From Streptococcus mitis (GTDB lineage: Bacteria; Bacillota; Bacilli; Lactobacillales; Streptococcaceae), in assembly GCF_901542415.1 (NCBI RefSeq), contig NZ_CABEHV010000004.1, forward strand, positions 930,001 to 994,000: a stretch of DNA of 64,000 nucleotides, written 5' to 3'. Position 1 is the first letter of the stretch; each line of letters begins with the position of its first letter. Below are positions 37,501 through 44,056 of this stretch, in pieces. The notes under the pieces are model-generated. The model saw nothing but the letters and a program-made list of their open reading frames with translations. It had not been told where the DNA came from and did no database searches. The position numbers were made by a program, and so were the translations under genes.

Positions 37501-38296
37501 CTTTTGGCGCTGGTGTTGCTGGAGTCTCTTCTTTCGGTGCCGGTGTCGATGGAGTCTCTTCTTTCGGTGCCGGTGTTGCTGGCTCTTCCGCTTTTGGCGC
37601 TGGTGTTGCTGGAGTCTCTTCTTTCGGTGCCGGTGTCACTGGCTCTTCCGCTTTTGGCGCTGGTGTTGATGGAGTCTCTTCTTTCGGTGCCGGTGTCGCT
37701 GGTTCCTCTGCTTTCGGCGCTGGAGTCGCTGGCTCTTCCACTTTTGGCGCAACTGAGACTGAGGTTTCTGATTTCGGTGCTGATACTGCTGGTGTTTCCA
37801 CAACTACTGGTGTCGTTTGTTTAACAGTAGTAGTTTGCTCTCCAGTTACAGTATCTGTCTTTGTTTCAACTTCATAACTTTGACGGCTACCAGAATTATC
37901 AATCGACACTTGCTGTCTTTTTACTTCTGTATTTCCATCTTTTAGAAAAGCCTCTTCGCTAAAATACAATTGATTATTAGCAAAAATCAAATCTCTATTT
38001 GCAATACGATTTATCTCAACCAAACTATCAACAGATAGCCCTGTTGCTCCACTAATAGCACTCAGTGTATCTCCCCACTTGATTGTGTAGTGTGATAAAT
38101 TGTCTATATTTTGAATATCAGCTTTTACTTCTGCAACTGTTCTGGCTACCCAAACACCATCTTGTTCACTGGCTGACACAGTTGGAGCTAAAAAGCCCAG
38201 ACCTAGCAAAATGACACCTGTCGCAACAATTGCACCAGTTCTCAATTTTCTAAAGCCACGTAGGGACAAGCTTCCTCTAACATTTGTTTGTCTCAT
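34538..38296 (-). CDS. Secreted LysM protein with a long decapeptide-repeat stalk and duplicated C-terminal domains
   Basis: A 1252-residue secreted protein. The signal peptide is residues 1-42 (hydrophobic GAIVATGVILLGLGFLAPTV). A LysM domain at about 69-112 (YTIKWGDTLSAISG) should bind peptidoglycan. About 45 proline-rich decapeptides of the APKEETPSTP type (about 175-650) make an extended stalk. A Ser/Thr/Pro region with a charged DUF1542/FIVAR-like helical segment follows (KKDGKDVIEKIAASKH...). Three related C-terminal modules of about 113 residues (YNFDKMKDIAGFL, GYTVKEDY, YNYVVTF) end the protein. There is no LPXTG, so attachment is probably by LysM alone. The function is unknown; an adhesin-like stalk-and-head layout is inference. 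It is inserted between vex3 and vncR. Confidence 0.86.
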   Translation of the reverse strand: MRQTNVRGSLSLRGFRKLRTGAIVATGVILLGLGFLAPTVSASEQDGVWVARTVAEVKADIQNIDNLSHYTIKWGDTLSAISGATGLSVDSLVEINRIANRDLIFANNQLYFSEEAFLKDGNTEVKRQQVSIDNSGSRQSYEVETKTDTVTGEQTTTVKQTTPVVVETPAVSAPKSETSVSVAPKVEEPATPAPKAEEPATPAPKEETPSTPAPKAEEPVTPAPKEETPATPAPKAEEPATPAPKEETPSTPAPKEETPATPAPKAEEPVTPAPKEETPSTPAPKEETPSTPAPKEETPATPAPKAEEPVTPAPKEETPSTPAPKVEEPSTPAPKEETPSTPAPKVEEPSTPAPKEETPSTPAPKAEEPVTPAPKEETPSTPAPKAEEPVTPAPKEETPATPAPKAEEPVTPAPKEETPSTPAPKVEEPSTPAPKEETPSTPAPKEETPSTPAPKVEEPSTPAPKEETPSTPAPKAEEPVTPAPKEETPSTPAPKVDEPVSPAPKADESVAPAPKADEPVSPAPKADEPAASAPKADEQLAPTSKVEEPATPAPKVEEPAASAPKSEEPTTPAPKAEEPTTPAPKVEEPATPAPKVEESVSPAPKSEAPVSPAPKSEEPVALAPKSEEPTTPAPKAEEPATPAPVTPSEEAPVTSGDTNSTAQPAGESGKSETKSEPSNTPSAEATNDSGNVATSSPVTDGTTSNTGTTKQPETPASKPEATIPKEDKLPTNQTGDTSNPVDSKDETPNSAPAPKEDTPSEEVAPKDEKLEEAKKDGKDVIEKIAASKHSEIEKVKDEAEKTKLKEKLNELKEEALAAINNAKDHDAAVAVADEYQSKIDEIDVPGEELPAPNYNKDNLTNGRNEGTIIDNGSTAIGHGSGEAPSGATQPASAEGTDNSSAPTAQPQPETTSSGTSSFRNAPSVQARARRVARSTSEPDGTVNISYNFAGMPDIHGFLSDPGEDNTVTIPAGTSEAQAKELVKEKIQAKIKDLAARGYYVKNDIIFEQDTTVKNYNYVVTFTKEATGTSGFRMAPAVQPRASRNRRILEQPAPQKVKVNVFYNFDKMKDIAGFLGDINGTSLEIAEGLSTEQVKAAVKSQVDAKKEELRKRGYTVKEDYLSKNNGKDYNYVVTFTKEATGTSGFRMAPAVQPRASRNRRSLEQPAPQKVKVNVFYNFDKMKDIAGFLGDINGTSLEIAEGLSTEQVKAAVKSQVDAKKEELSKRGYTFKEDYVYQANGKDYNYVVTFSKAAK
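34555..35240 (-). repeat. Duplicated 339-bp C-terminal module
   Basis: Two nearly identical copies: the landmark TTTACTTTGACC is at 34782 and 35121, an exact 339-bp (113-aa) period. A third, diverged copy lies upstream at about 35250-35500. Confidence 0.8.
36340..37770 (-). repeat. 30-bp (10-aa) tandem repeat array
   Basis: About 45 copies of a 30-bp unit. Variants encode APKEETPSTP, APKAEEPVTP and APKVEEPSTP in mixed order, with larger 60-150 bp blocks repeated, the sign of repeated slippage or recombination. Units toward the C-terminal side of the array (lower coordinates) are more degenerate. Confidence 0.88.
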
Positions 38297-38653
38297 AATG
38301 TTTATTTTTCCTCACTATTCTATATTTTCCAAAGTAGACCCTACCTAGGTCTACTAGCCTATGTTTGCGATATGGGTAGGCTTCTACAGATTTATCTATC
38401 TATTTTCAAGATAAGATTTCTATAGATTTTTATGCACAATTCCATATATAAGTTACGAAACCCCTTTCTAATAAATTCCATAGCTTTAGTATATCATATT
38501 TAAACAATAAAGTACAAAGAAAGCAACTGAAAGCAATGATTTTCACCACTGCTTTCGGTTCTATTTTGAATTGTTAAATAGCCATTCTCTATCCACCGTT
38601 CTTGAATAGAAAAACAAGATGCTGTCTCTATTTCCAGACTAATTTTTTCAAAC
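38297..38653. other. Intergenic region between vex3 and the LysM gene
   Basis: No convincing ORF. It holds the leader hairpins described separately (38333-38382) and a possible vex3 terminator: GAAAGCA (38529-38535) with TGCTTTC (38550-38556). A GAGGAA lies 13 nt before the LysM start codon, a rather long spacing. No clear -35/-10 pair for the LysM gene was identified. Confidence 0.5.
38333..38382. promoter_or_regulatory. Two adjacent inverted repeats upstream of the LysM gene
   Basis: AGTAGACC/GGTCTACT (8 bp perfect, 7-nt loop, 38333-38355), immediately followed by AGCCTA/TAGGCT (38356-38361 and 38377-38382). They lie 37-86 bp upstream of the start codon and could be leader-RNA structure or operators. 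Confidence 0.45.
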
Positions 38654-40033
38654 TTATTCGCTATCCAGCAAGAGCTCTTTTGGTTGTTTTCTGAGGAGAT
38701 TGCTTGATGCAAGCGCCATAACGAGAACCACTAGAACCAAGGCAAGGACGAAGACGATGATAAAGTCTGATGTCTGAATAGAAATATCTAGGCTCGATAA
38801 AGTCTTACTAAAGCCATCCACTTCTGCACCGCCACCAAGGTTAGAGGCTTGAGCTGCCTTGCTGGCTTGCTTAGCAACACCTGAAGTAACATTGGCAAGA
38901 ACGGTGTTTCCGATTGCACGGGCAGTGTAGTTGGCTAGGAAATAGGATGCAACAAGAGCAGGGATGGCAATCAAGATGGATTCAGTGATGAATTGACCCA
39001 AGATACTTGCCTGCTTGAGACCAATAGAGAGGAGAATACCCACTTCCTTGCGACGGGCATTGATCCAAAGGCTGAGCAAGAGGGCAAGGAGAAGAACGGA
39101 GAAACTCAAGCTGCCCCAGAAGAGGAGGTTGGCCATCTTGTACATACCAGAGATGGATTGCTCAAGAGCTGGGTAGTTAGAAGAACTCTTAACGAGTGTA
39201 TAGCTCTTCCAGTTGATACCACTGATGCCATTCAATTCTTTCATGGCATCATCCAAGTTCTTGTCCGCTGTTACAAAGAAGGTTGCGTCTCCATAAATAG
39301 CTGTGTCTTCTGTGTATCCATAAAGTTTTGCAGCCGTATGGATGTCTGTGATAGCTGTGTTTTCGTATAGTTCTTGGGAGTAGGTTACTGCCGACTTATT
39401 GTGACCATCAAAGAGTCCCTTAATTGTCACTTCAACTGTTTCCTTGGCTCCTTTTTCATTGTCTGCATCGTAGATATTGGAGTCTAGTTTAACCTTATCC
39501 CCGACTTTCCAGCCGTGTTTGGCTGCCAAGTCCTTGTGCAGGAGGATCTTGTCCTTGTCATCATTCGTTAGATGCTCTCCTTCGACCAGCTTATAAGAAC
39601 CTGAGACAAACTTGTCTTCTTTTGAGGAGTCATTGACACCTGTAATCATCAAGCTACTTCCAAAATGTTTGGCACGGTCAGGTGTCAGATTTTTCTTGGT
39701 ATCTGGCGTTTCGATGAGTTCATAGCCAGTCAAATCTCCGATAGCGTTGATGCGTTTCACATAAGACTCAATAGCCTTGTTTTCGGTGATTTTTTTGATA
39801 TCCTCACCCTTGATATTCCCAGCACCACGTGGCGTTCCTTGATTAACGCGACGATTGATTTGCATGGAGAAACTGTTGGTAATATTTTTAAAGGTCTCCT
39901 GAGAAGCCTTGGCAGTAGCTCCCTTGATCGACAAGCCGACCAAACTCAAGCTCGCCATGAGGAGAATAATCAGGAAGATGACAATCGATTTGAAAAACTT
40001 CCTTGTAACATAGGCAAATGCGTTGTGTAACAT
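38654..40033 (-). CDS. vex3: ABC transporter permease Vex3 (FtsX-like)
   Basis: A 459-residue permease of the MacB/FtsX type. One N-terminal helix (about 15-37) is followed by a large extracellular domain, then three C-terminal helices, with the INARRKEVGILLSIGL cytoplasmic motif between the first two. In pneumococcus Vex1-Vex2-Vex3 was proposed to export Pep27. AGAAAGG precedes the ATG. A BOX element separates it from vex2, although the genes remain in the same order and strand. Confidence 0.93.
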   Translation of the reverse strand: MLHNAFAYVTRKFFKSIVIFLIILLMASLSLVGLSIKGATAKASQETFKNITNSFSMQINRRVNQGTPRGAGNIKGEDIKKITENKAIESYVKRINAIGDLTGYELIETPDTKKNLTPDRAKHFGSSLMITGVNDSSKEDKFVSGSYKLVEGEHLTNDDKDKILLHKDLAAKHGWKVGDKVKLDSNIYDADNEKGAKETVEVTIKGLFDGHNKSAVTYSQELYENTAITDIHTAAKLYGYTEDTAIYGDATFFVTADKNLDDAMKELNGISGINWKSYTLVKSSSNYPALEQSISGMYKMANLLFWGSLSFSVLLLALLLSLWINARRKEVGILLSIGLKQASILGQFITESILIAIPALVASYFLANYTARAIGNTVLANVTSGVAKQASKAAQASNLGGGAEVDGFSKTLSSLDISIQTSDFIIVFVLALVLVVLVMALASSNLLRKQPKELLLDSE

Positions 40034-40072
40034 AGGTTCCCTTTCTAGATTTTGTTCTATTTTATAGTTCTA

Positions 40073-40177
40073 ATACTCAATGAAAATCAAAAAGCAAACT
40101 AGGAAGCTAGCCGTAAGCTGTACTTGAGTACGGTAAGGCGACGATGACGTGGTTTGAATTTGATTTTCGAAGAGTAT
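40073..40177 (+). repeat. BOX element (boxA-boxC) between vex2 and vex3
   Basis: Same 105-bp AC-type structure as 15951-16055, with about three differences. It lies within the 161-bp vex2-vex3 gap, so it should be transcribed (antisense orientation) as part of the vex mRNA. Confidence 0.88.
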
Positions 40178-40194
40178 AATTGAAAAAGCTCATA

Positions 40195-40842
40195 TTATTT
40201 CGTAGTATTGCGAGTTTCAGTCAGTTTCTTGTCCTTCAACTCAAGTGTAATATCTGATGCTTGTGCCACTTCTTTGCTGTGAGTTACGACGATGACACAT
40301 TTACCTGTTTTCTGGGCAAGTGATTTGAGCAGTTCGACAATATCTCCAGCAGTTTTAGGGTCCAGATTTCCCGTTGGCTCATCCGCTAGAATAACTGGAG
40401 CTTCTGATACCAAACTACGAGCAATAGCAACACGTTGTTGTTGACCACCTGATAACTGGAGAACATTCCGCTTGATCTGACTTTCATCCAAACCAAGCTC
40501 AAGCAGTGTATCCTTGCTTGCCTTTTTGTTGACCAAGCGGATATTTTCCAGTGGAGAAAGATAATCTATCAAGTTATAATTTTGAAAGACCAGGGAAATA
40601 TGGTGCATACGATGGTAGGAATAGCCCTTCTTACGAATATCCTCTCCTTGGAAAAGGATAGAACCTTCAACAGGACTATCTAGACCAGCCAGTAGGGACA
40701 AGAGAGTGGATTTTCCTGCTCCTGACTCCCCAATAATACTGTAAAATTTCCCGGGTTCAAAATTATAATTGATCTGATATAGGACTGCTTCAGCAGTGTT
40801 CTTATAACGGTAGGTAAGGTCTTGTAATTGTAATAAAGTCAT
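40195..40842 (-). CDS. vex2: ABC transporter ATP-binding protein Vex2
   Basis: A 215-residue ATPase of the MacB/LolD type, with Walker A GESGAGKST, signature LSGGQQQR and Walker B VILADEPTGNLD. It energises the Vex1/Vex3 permease pair. AAGGAG lies before the ATG, and the gene starts 12 bp after the vex1 stop. Confidence 0.95.
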   Translation of the reverse strand: MTLLQLQDLTYRYKNTAEAVLYQINYNFEPGKFYSIIGESGAGKSTLLSLLAGLDSPVEGSILFQGEDIRKKGYSYHRMHHISLVFQNYNLIDYLSPLENIRLVNKKASKDTLLELGLDESQIKRNVLQLSGGQQQRVAIARSLVSEAPVILADEPTGNLDPKTAGDIVELLKSLAQKTGKCVIVVTHSKEVAQASDITLELKDKKLTETRNTTK

Positions 40843-40854
40843 GATTTCTCCTTC

Positions 40855-42132
40855 TTAACTAATAGATGATAAAATTTCTTTAGGCGATTTTCTAAATAAG
40901 AATAGGAAACAAAGGGCTACAGATAAGCAACTAATCAACAACAGAAAGACATAGGACTCTGCAAAAGATAATAAACTACTTGATAGACCACTTGTTTTGG
41001 CTAGTGTATTTTGTAAGCTTGCCTGATCTCCACTTGCTAGTAGAGTTTGGAGTAGGTAGGATGTGATTGCGTTTCCTGTAGCAAATGCTGGAAGCAAAGC
41101 TCCGAGAGATACCAAAAATACCTCTAAACAGAACTGCAGGAAAATCGAACTCTTGCCTTTTCCAAGTGCCAGAAGAATCCCCACTTCGTAGACCCGTTCT
41201 CTCAACCAGAGAGACAAAACAAGAATTAAGGCTCCTGCTCCTGCTATCATAATCCCATAAAGGAAAATGGTCAGAAAGGTTTGGAAAGTTGCAACCGAGT
41301 CTTTGATTTGTTCAAAAGCCTTGTTTTCCTTTTCAACTTGATACCCTTGATTTTCCAAGGCCAAGTTTTCCACCTGCTTCATGAGTCCGTCCATTTCCTT
41401 AGGATTTTCTACATAGAAGCGAGCTGCACTGACTTGAGGTTCACTATTACCCAAAAGGCTTTGGCTACTCTCATAATCTGTAAAGACCTGGTTTTCACTG
41501 AAATCAGAAGACAAGCCTGTGAATTTCTCCTGTTTTTTACCAGAAAAGATTCCTACAATCTCAAACTCCACTGTTTGTCCTTTGCCAGATTCTGACTGTC
41601 CAGCATCCAAGCCAATCTTGTCATGAAGCGAAAGACCGTTCTTCTTAGCCAACTCTTCGTGGATCAAGATTTTCTTGAAATCTCCTTTTTGAAGGTGTCG
41701 CCCTTCTTTTAAGTTGAAAGCCGAGCTGGTAAAGGTCACATCCTTAGATGAATCCTCAAGAGCCGTTATGCTAACCAAGTTTTTGTCTGCAGCTGACAAA
41801 TCATCACGCTCCACGCTCTGCTCGCCACTCACCGCTTCCTTGTCTTTTAGTTTTGCAATCGTCTCGAGTTCAGGAGAAACATTTTCCAGTCCCTTAATCT
41901 TGTTTACAGATGCTAGGTCTGACAACTTGAAGGTCTGACCATTTTCTATCTTCTTAATAGAAAAAGATGTATTGAGTGATTTGTAAAGATTGGTTTCAAC
42001 TGTTTTGTTGGACTTCATCAGAGTCAAACAGGCTGAAATTCCAGCCAATAGGACCAATAAAATCAGAAATAAAATAAAACTTCTCAGTCGTTTTCTGCTG
42101 ACATAAGCCCAAGCTCTTTGGATTGGATTCAT
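40855..42132 (-). CDS. vex1: ABC transporter permease Vex1 (FtsX-like)
   Basis: A 425-residue permease with the same topology as Vex3: an N-terminal helix (about 15-37), an extracellular domain, and three C-terminal helices with the LRERVYEVGILLALG motif. It is the first gene of the vex operon. AGGTG lies 5 nt before the ATG. Confidence 0.94.
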   Translation of the reverse strand: MNPIQRAWAYVSRKRLRSFILFLILLVLLAGISACLTLMKSNKTVETNLYKSLNTSFSIKKIENGQTFKLSDLASVNKIKGLENVSPELETIAKLKDKEAVSGEQSVERDDLSAADKNLVSITALEDSSKDVTFTSSAFNLKEGRHLQKGDFKKILIHEELAKKNGLSLHDKIGLDAGQSESGKGQTVEFEIVGIFSGKKQEKFTGLSSDFSENQVFTDYESSQSLLGNSEPQVSAARFYVENPKEMDGLMKQVENLALENQGYQVEKENKAFEQIKDSVATFQTFLTIFLYGIMIAGAGALILVLSLWLRERVYEVGILLALGKGKSSIFLQFCLEVFLVSLGALLPAFATGNAITSYLLQTLLASGDQASLQNTLAKTSGLSSSLLSFAESYVFLLLISCLSVALCFLFLFRKSPKEILSSIS

Positions 42133-42157
42133 TTGTCACCTCCATATTTGTAAGACT

Positions 42158-42185
42158 ATTATAAAATCCAAATATGAAATGTCTA
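42158..42185 (-). promoter_or_regulatory. vex operon promoter
   Basis: Minus strand TAGACA (42180-42185), 16-bp spacer, TATAAT (42158-42163). The leader is about 20 nt and contains the vex1 ribosome binding site. Confidence 0.6.
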
Positions 42186-42199
42186 TGAAATACAAAAAA

Positions 42200-42220
42200 A
42201 GAGCAAAATTTTTTTGCTCT
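42200..42220 (-). terminator. Second hairpin between tRNA-Leu and vex1
   Basis: AGAGCAAAA pairs with TTTTGCTCT around a 3-nt loop, followed by seven Us on the minus strand. Together with the next hairpin it forms a tandem stop after tRNA-Leu and insulates vex1. Confidence 0.65.
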
Positions 42221-42235
42221 ACTTGAATTATATGA

Positions 42236-42264
42236 AAACAAAAGAGCTAGCCTAAGCTAACTCT
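42236..42264 (-). terminator. tRNA-Leu terminator
   Basis: AGAGCTAGC pairs with GCTAACTCT (one mismatch), then TTTTGTTTT on the minus strand, 8 bp after the tRNA 3' end. Confidence 0.65.
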
Positions 42265-42271
42265 TATCCTA

Positions 42272-42357
42272 TGCGGAGAGAGGGACTTGAACCCTCACGA
42301 CCTAAAGCGGTCACAGGATCCTTAGTCCTGCGCGTCTGCCAATTCCGCCATCCCCGC
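42272..42357 (-). tRNA. tRNA-Leu (anticodon AAG)
   Basis: An 86-nt class II tRNA. The acceptor GCGGGGA pairs with TCTCCGC plus discriminator A. The anticodon stem-loop is CAGGA-CTAAGGA-TCCTG, giving AAG at 34-36. A long variable arm is built from ACCGCTTTAGGT, and the T-arm contains GGTTCAAGTCC. CCA is not encoded. Confidence 0.95.
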
Positions 42358-42372
42358 GTCGATTACTTTACT

Positions 42373-42401
42373 AGTATATCAACTTTTAGGATGCTTGTCA
42401 A
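42373..42401 (-). promoter_or_regulatory. tRNA-Leu promoter
   Basis: Minus strand TTGACA (42396-42401), 17-bp spacer, TATACT (42373-42378) with TG one base before the hexamer. Confidence 0.8.
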
Positions 42402-42437
42402 CACTTTTTTTCAATTTTTTTCATTTCATCAACCAAG

Positions 42438-43013
42438 TTACTCTGAAATTTCATTTAGATTTTCATCTACTAACTTAGCTCCGAGTGTATTTTTGAAATG
42501 ACCTAGGGCAAATTGATGATTTTCAGGCCAGATAGATGCAACAGCCGGTTTAACAATCTCGATGTCATATCCTAGATTATAGGCATCTATAGCTGTATGC
42601 AGGACACAGATATCCGTCAAAACTCCGGTTAAAATAACTGTAGAAATTCGACGCTCTCTCAAACGGATATCTAGGTCAGTACCCGAAAAAGCTGAGTAAT
42701 GACGTTTATCCATCCAAAAGACACGACTGTCTGAACCATGCTCTTGATAAAAGATCCCCAAATCTCCGTATAAATTCCGTCCACTAGTCCCAATCAAATT
42801 GTGAGGAGGAAACAGCTTGCTTTCTGGATGGAAACAATCGTTTTCTTCGTGAGCATCAATGGTAAAGAAGATGTAATCTCCTCGTTCAAAAGCTAGTCGA
42901 GTTACCTTGCTGATGGCATCCGAAATCGCCTGAGCTGGAGCACCTGCTGTCAGCTTCCCACTATCAGCAACAAAATCTTCTGTATAGTCAATCGAAATTA
43001 AAGCCTTAGTCAT
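42438..43013 (-). CDS. pncA: Nicotinamidase (isochorismatase-family cysteine hydrolase)
   Basis: A 191-residue enzyme deamidating nicotinamide to nicotinate for NAD recycling. The catalytic triad is visible at D9, K103 (MDKRHYSAF) and C136 (TDICV). The metal-site residues D53, H55 and H71 are also present. This matches the structurally characterised pneumococcal nicotinamidase. Its ATG overlaps the last base of the codY stop, so it is probably cotranscribed with codY. Confidence 0.95.
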   Translation of the reverse strand: MTKALISIDYTEDFVADSGKLTAGAPAQAISDAISKVTRLAFERGDYIFFTIDAHEENDCFHPESKLFPPHNLIGTSGRNLYGDLGIFYQEHGSDSRVFWMDKRHYSAFSGTDLDIRLRERRISTVILTGVLTDICVLHTAIDAYNLGYDIEIVKPAVASIWPENHQFALGHFKNTLGAKLVDENLNEISE

Positions 43014-43801
43014 TAGTAATCTCTTTTCTTCACTTCTTCAAAAATATCTGAAATCAAAACCTTAAGATAGGTTCCCTTCATTCCAAGTGAACGACTTTCA
43101 ATAATCCCTGCAGATTCAAGTTTACGAAGGGCATTGACAATCACAGAGCGAGTGATTCCGATACGATCTGCAATCACTGACGCAGTCAACTGCCCTTCAT
43201 TTCCATTTAATTCCCCTAAAATAGCTGAAACAGCACGGAGTTCAGAGTAAGAAAGGGTATTAACCGCCATGGTAACAGCAGTACGGCGGCGAATATTTTT
43301 CTCATCTTCTTCGCGTTGGAAATTAAGGAGTTGAATCCCAACAACGGTACTGGCAATCTCAACAAGAATCAAGTCCTCGTCTTCGAATTTTTTATCATTG
43401 CGCCAAATAATCAAAGAACCAAGTCGAATCCCTGATACATGAATCGGTGCAATGGTCGTCAAACCATCTGGAAAGTCGGCACGACTTTCCACAGGAAAAA
43501 TACTTAAATCATGATCAACTGTCAGATTGGCTTCTGTATCGTAAATCATGTTCGCACCTTGAATGTAGTCATCCGGGAAAATTTTAGTTTGAAAGAATTG
43601 CTCTACACGATCTGTATTGGTTTTGTAACGCATAAAATAGCCAAGGAGACGTCCCTTGCTATTAACGATACAGGCGTTACAGTCAATAATATCTGCCAAT
43701 TGACGGGTAATCGCATTGTAGGGAAGTTCTTCCTGCAACTGCTCGTCTGAGCGCTTCAGGATAGAAGTAATTTTTCTAGTTTTTTCTAATAAATGTGCCA
43801 T
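43013..43801 (-). CDS. codY: Global transcriptional regulator CodY
   Basis: A 262-residue repressor that senses branched-chain amino acids (and GTP in some species). An N-terminal GAF-type ligand domain (to about 155) is joined by a helix to a C-terminal winged HTH, with the recognition region [24 protein letters not shown]. The GAGGTG site precedes the ATG. A CodY-box-like sequence overlaps the region just upstream of its promoter, consistent with autoregulation. Confidence 0.96.
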   Translation of the reverse strand: MAHLLEKTRKITSILKRSDEQLQEELPYNAITRQLADIIDCNACIVNSKGRLLGYFMRYKTNTDRVEQFFQTKIFPDDYIQGANMIYDTEANLTVDHDLSIFPVESRADFPDGLTTIAPIHVSGIRLGSLIIWRNDKKFEDEDLILVEIASTVVGIQLLNFQREEDEKNIRRRTAVTMAVNTLSYSELRAVSAILGELNGNEGQLTASVIADRIGITRSVIVNALRKLESAGIIESRSLGMKGTYLKVLISDIFEEVKKRDY

Positions 43802-43827
43802 TTTTCACCTCGAATTTAATCGCTATC

Positions 43828-43836
43828 ATTATAACA
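43828..43836 (-). promoter_or_regulatory. codY extended -10 promoter
   Basis: TGTTATAAT on the minus strand, 26 nt upstream of the codY ATG. Confidence 0.65.
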
Positions 43837-43857
43837 TAAACAGCTTGAATTTTCAAT

Positions 43858-43872
43858 TATTATCTGAAAATT
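43858..43872 (-). promoter_or_regulatory. CodY box upstream of codY
   Basis: The minus strand reads AATTTTCAGATAATA, 13 of 15 matches to the CodY consensus AATTTTCWGAAAATT. It is located just above the expected -35 position. Confidence 0.6.
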
Positions 43873-44025
43873 GCTTATTTAATTGCAATTTGAAAAAACA
43901 AGAATATTTTTAATTAAATTGCTTCTTTTCTATTGACAAGCTCCCTATTTTTGTGTATCATAACATTACAAGAAGATAATATATCTATTTTATTTATCTC
44001 TCTTTTCCATTCGGTCTCCTTATAT

Positions 44026-44052
44026 AAAAAAGCGATTCATTTTGAACCGCTT
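44026..44052 (-). terminator. cshA terminator
   Basis: AAGCGATTCA pairs with TGAACCGCTT (one mismatch), followed by Us on the minus strand, 5 bp after the stop codon. Confidence 0.75.
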
Positions 44053-44056
44053 TTTC

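Noticed and set aside
36340..37770. Possible CRISPR array (30-bp repeats)
   Set aside because: Repeats are contiguous and in frame, encoding decapeptides; there are no spacers.
36123..37877. Two long overlapping plus-strand ORFs (584 and 493 residues) of low complexity
   Set aside because: Antisense frames kept open by the 30-bp repeat; no promoter, no ribosome site, and the minus frame has a signal peptide and LysM domain.
38500..38712. 70-residue ORF overlapping the end of vex3
   Set aside because: It overlaps vex3 in another frame, has no ribosome site and no recognisable features; likely chance.
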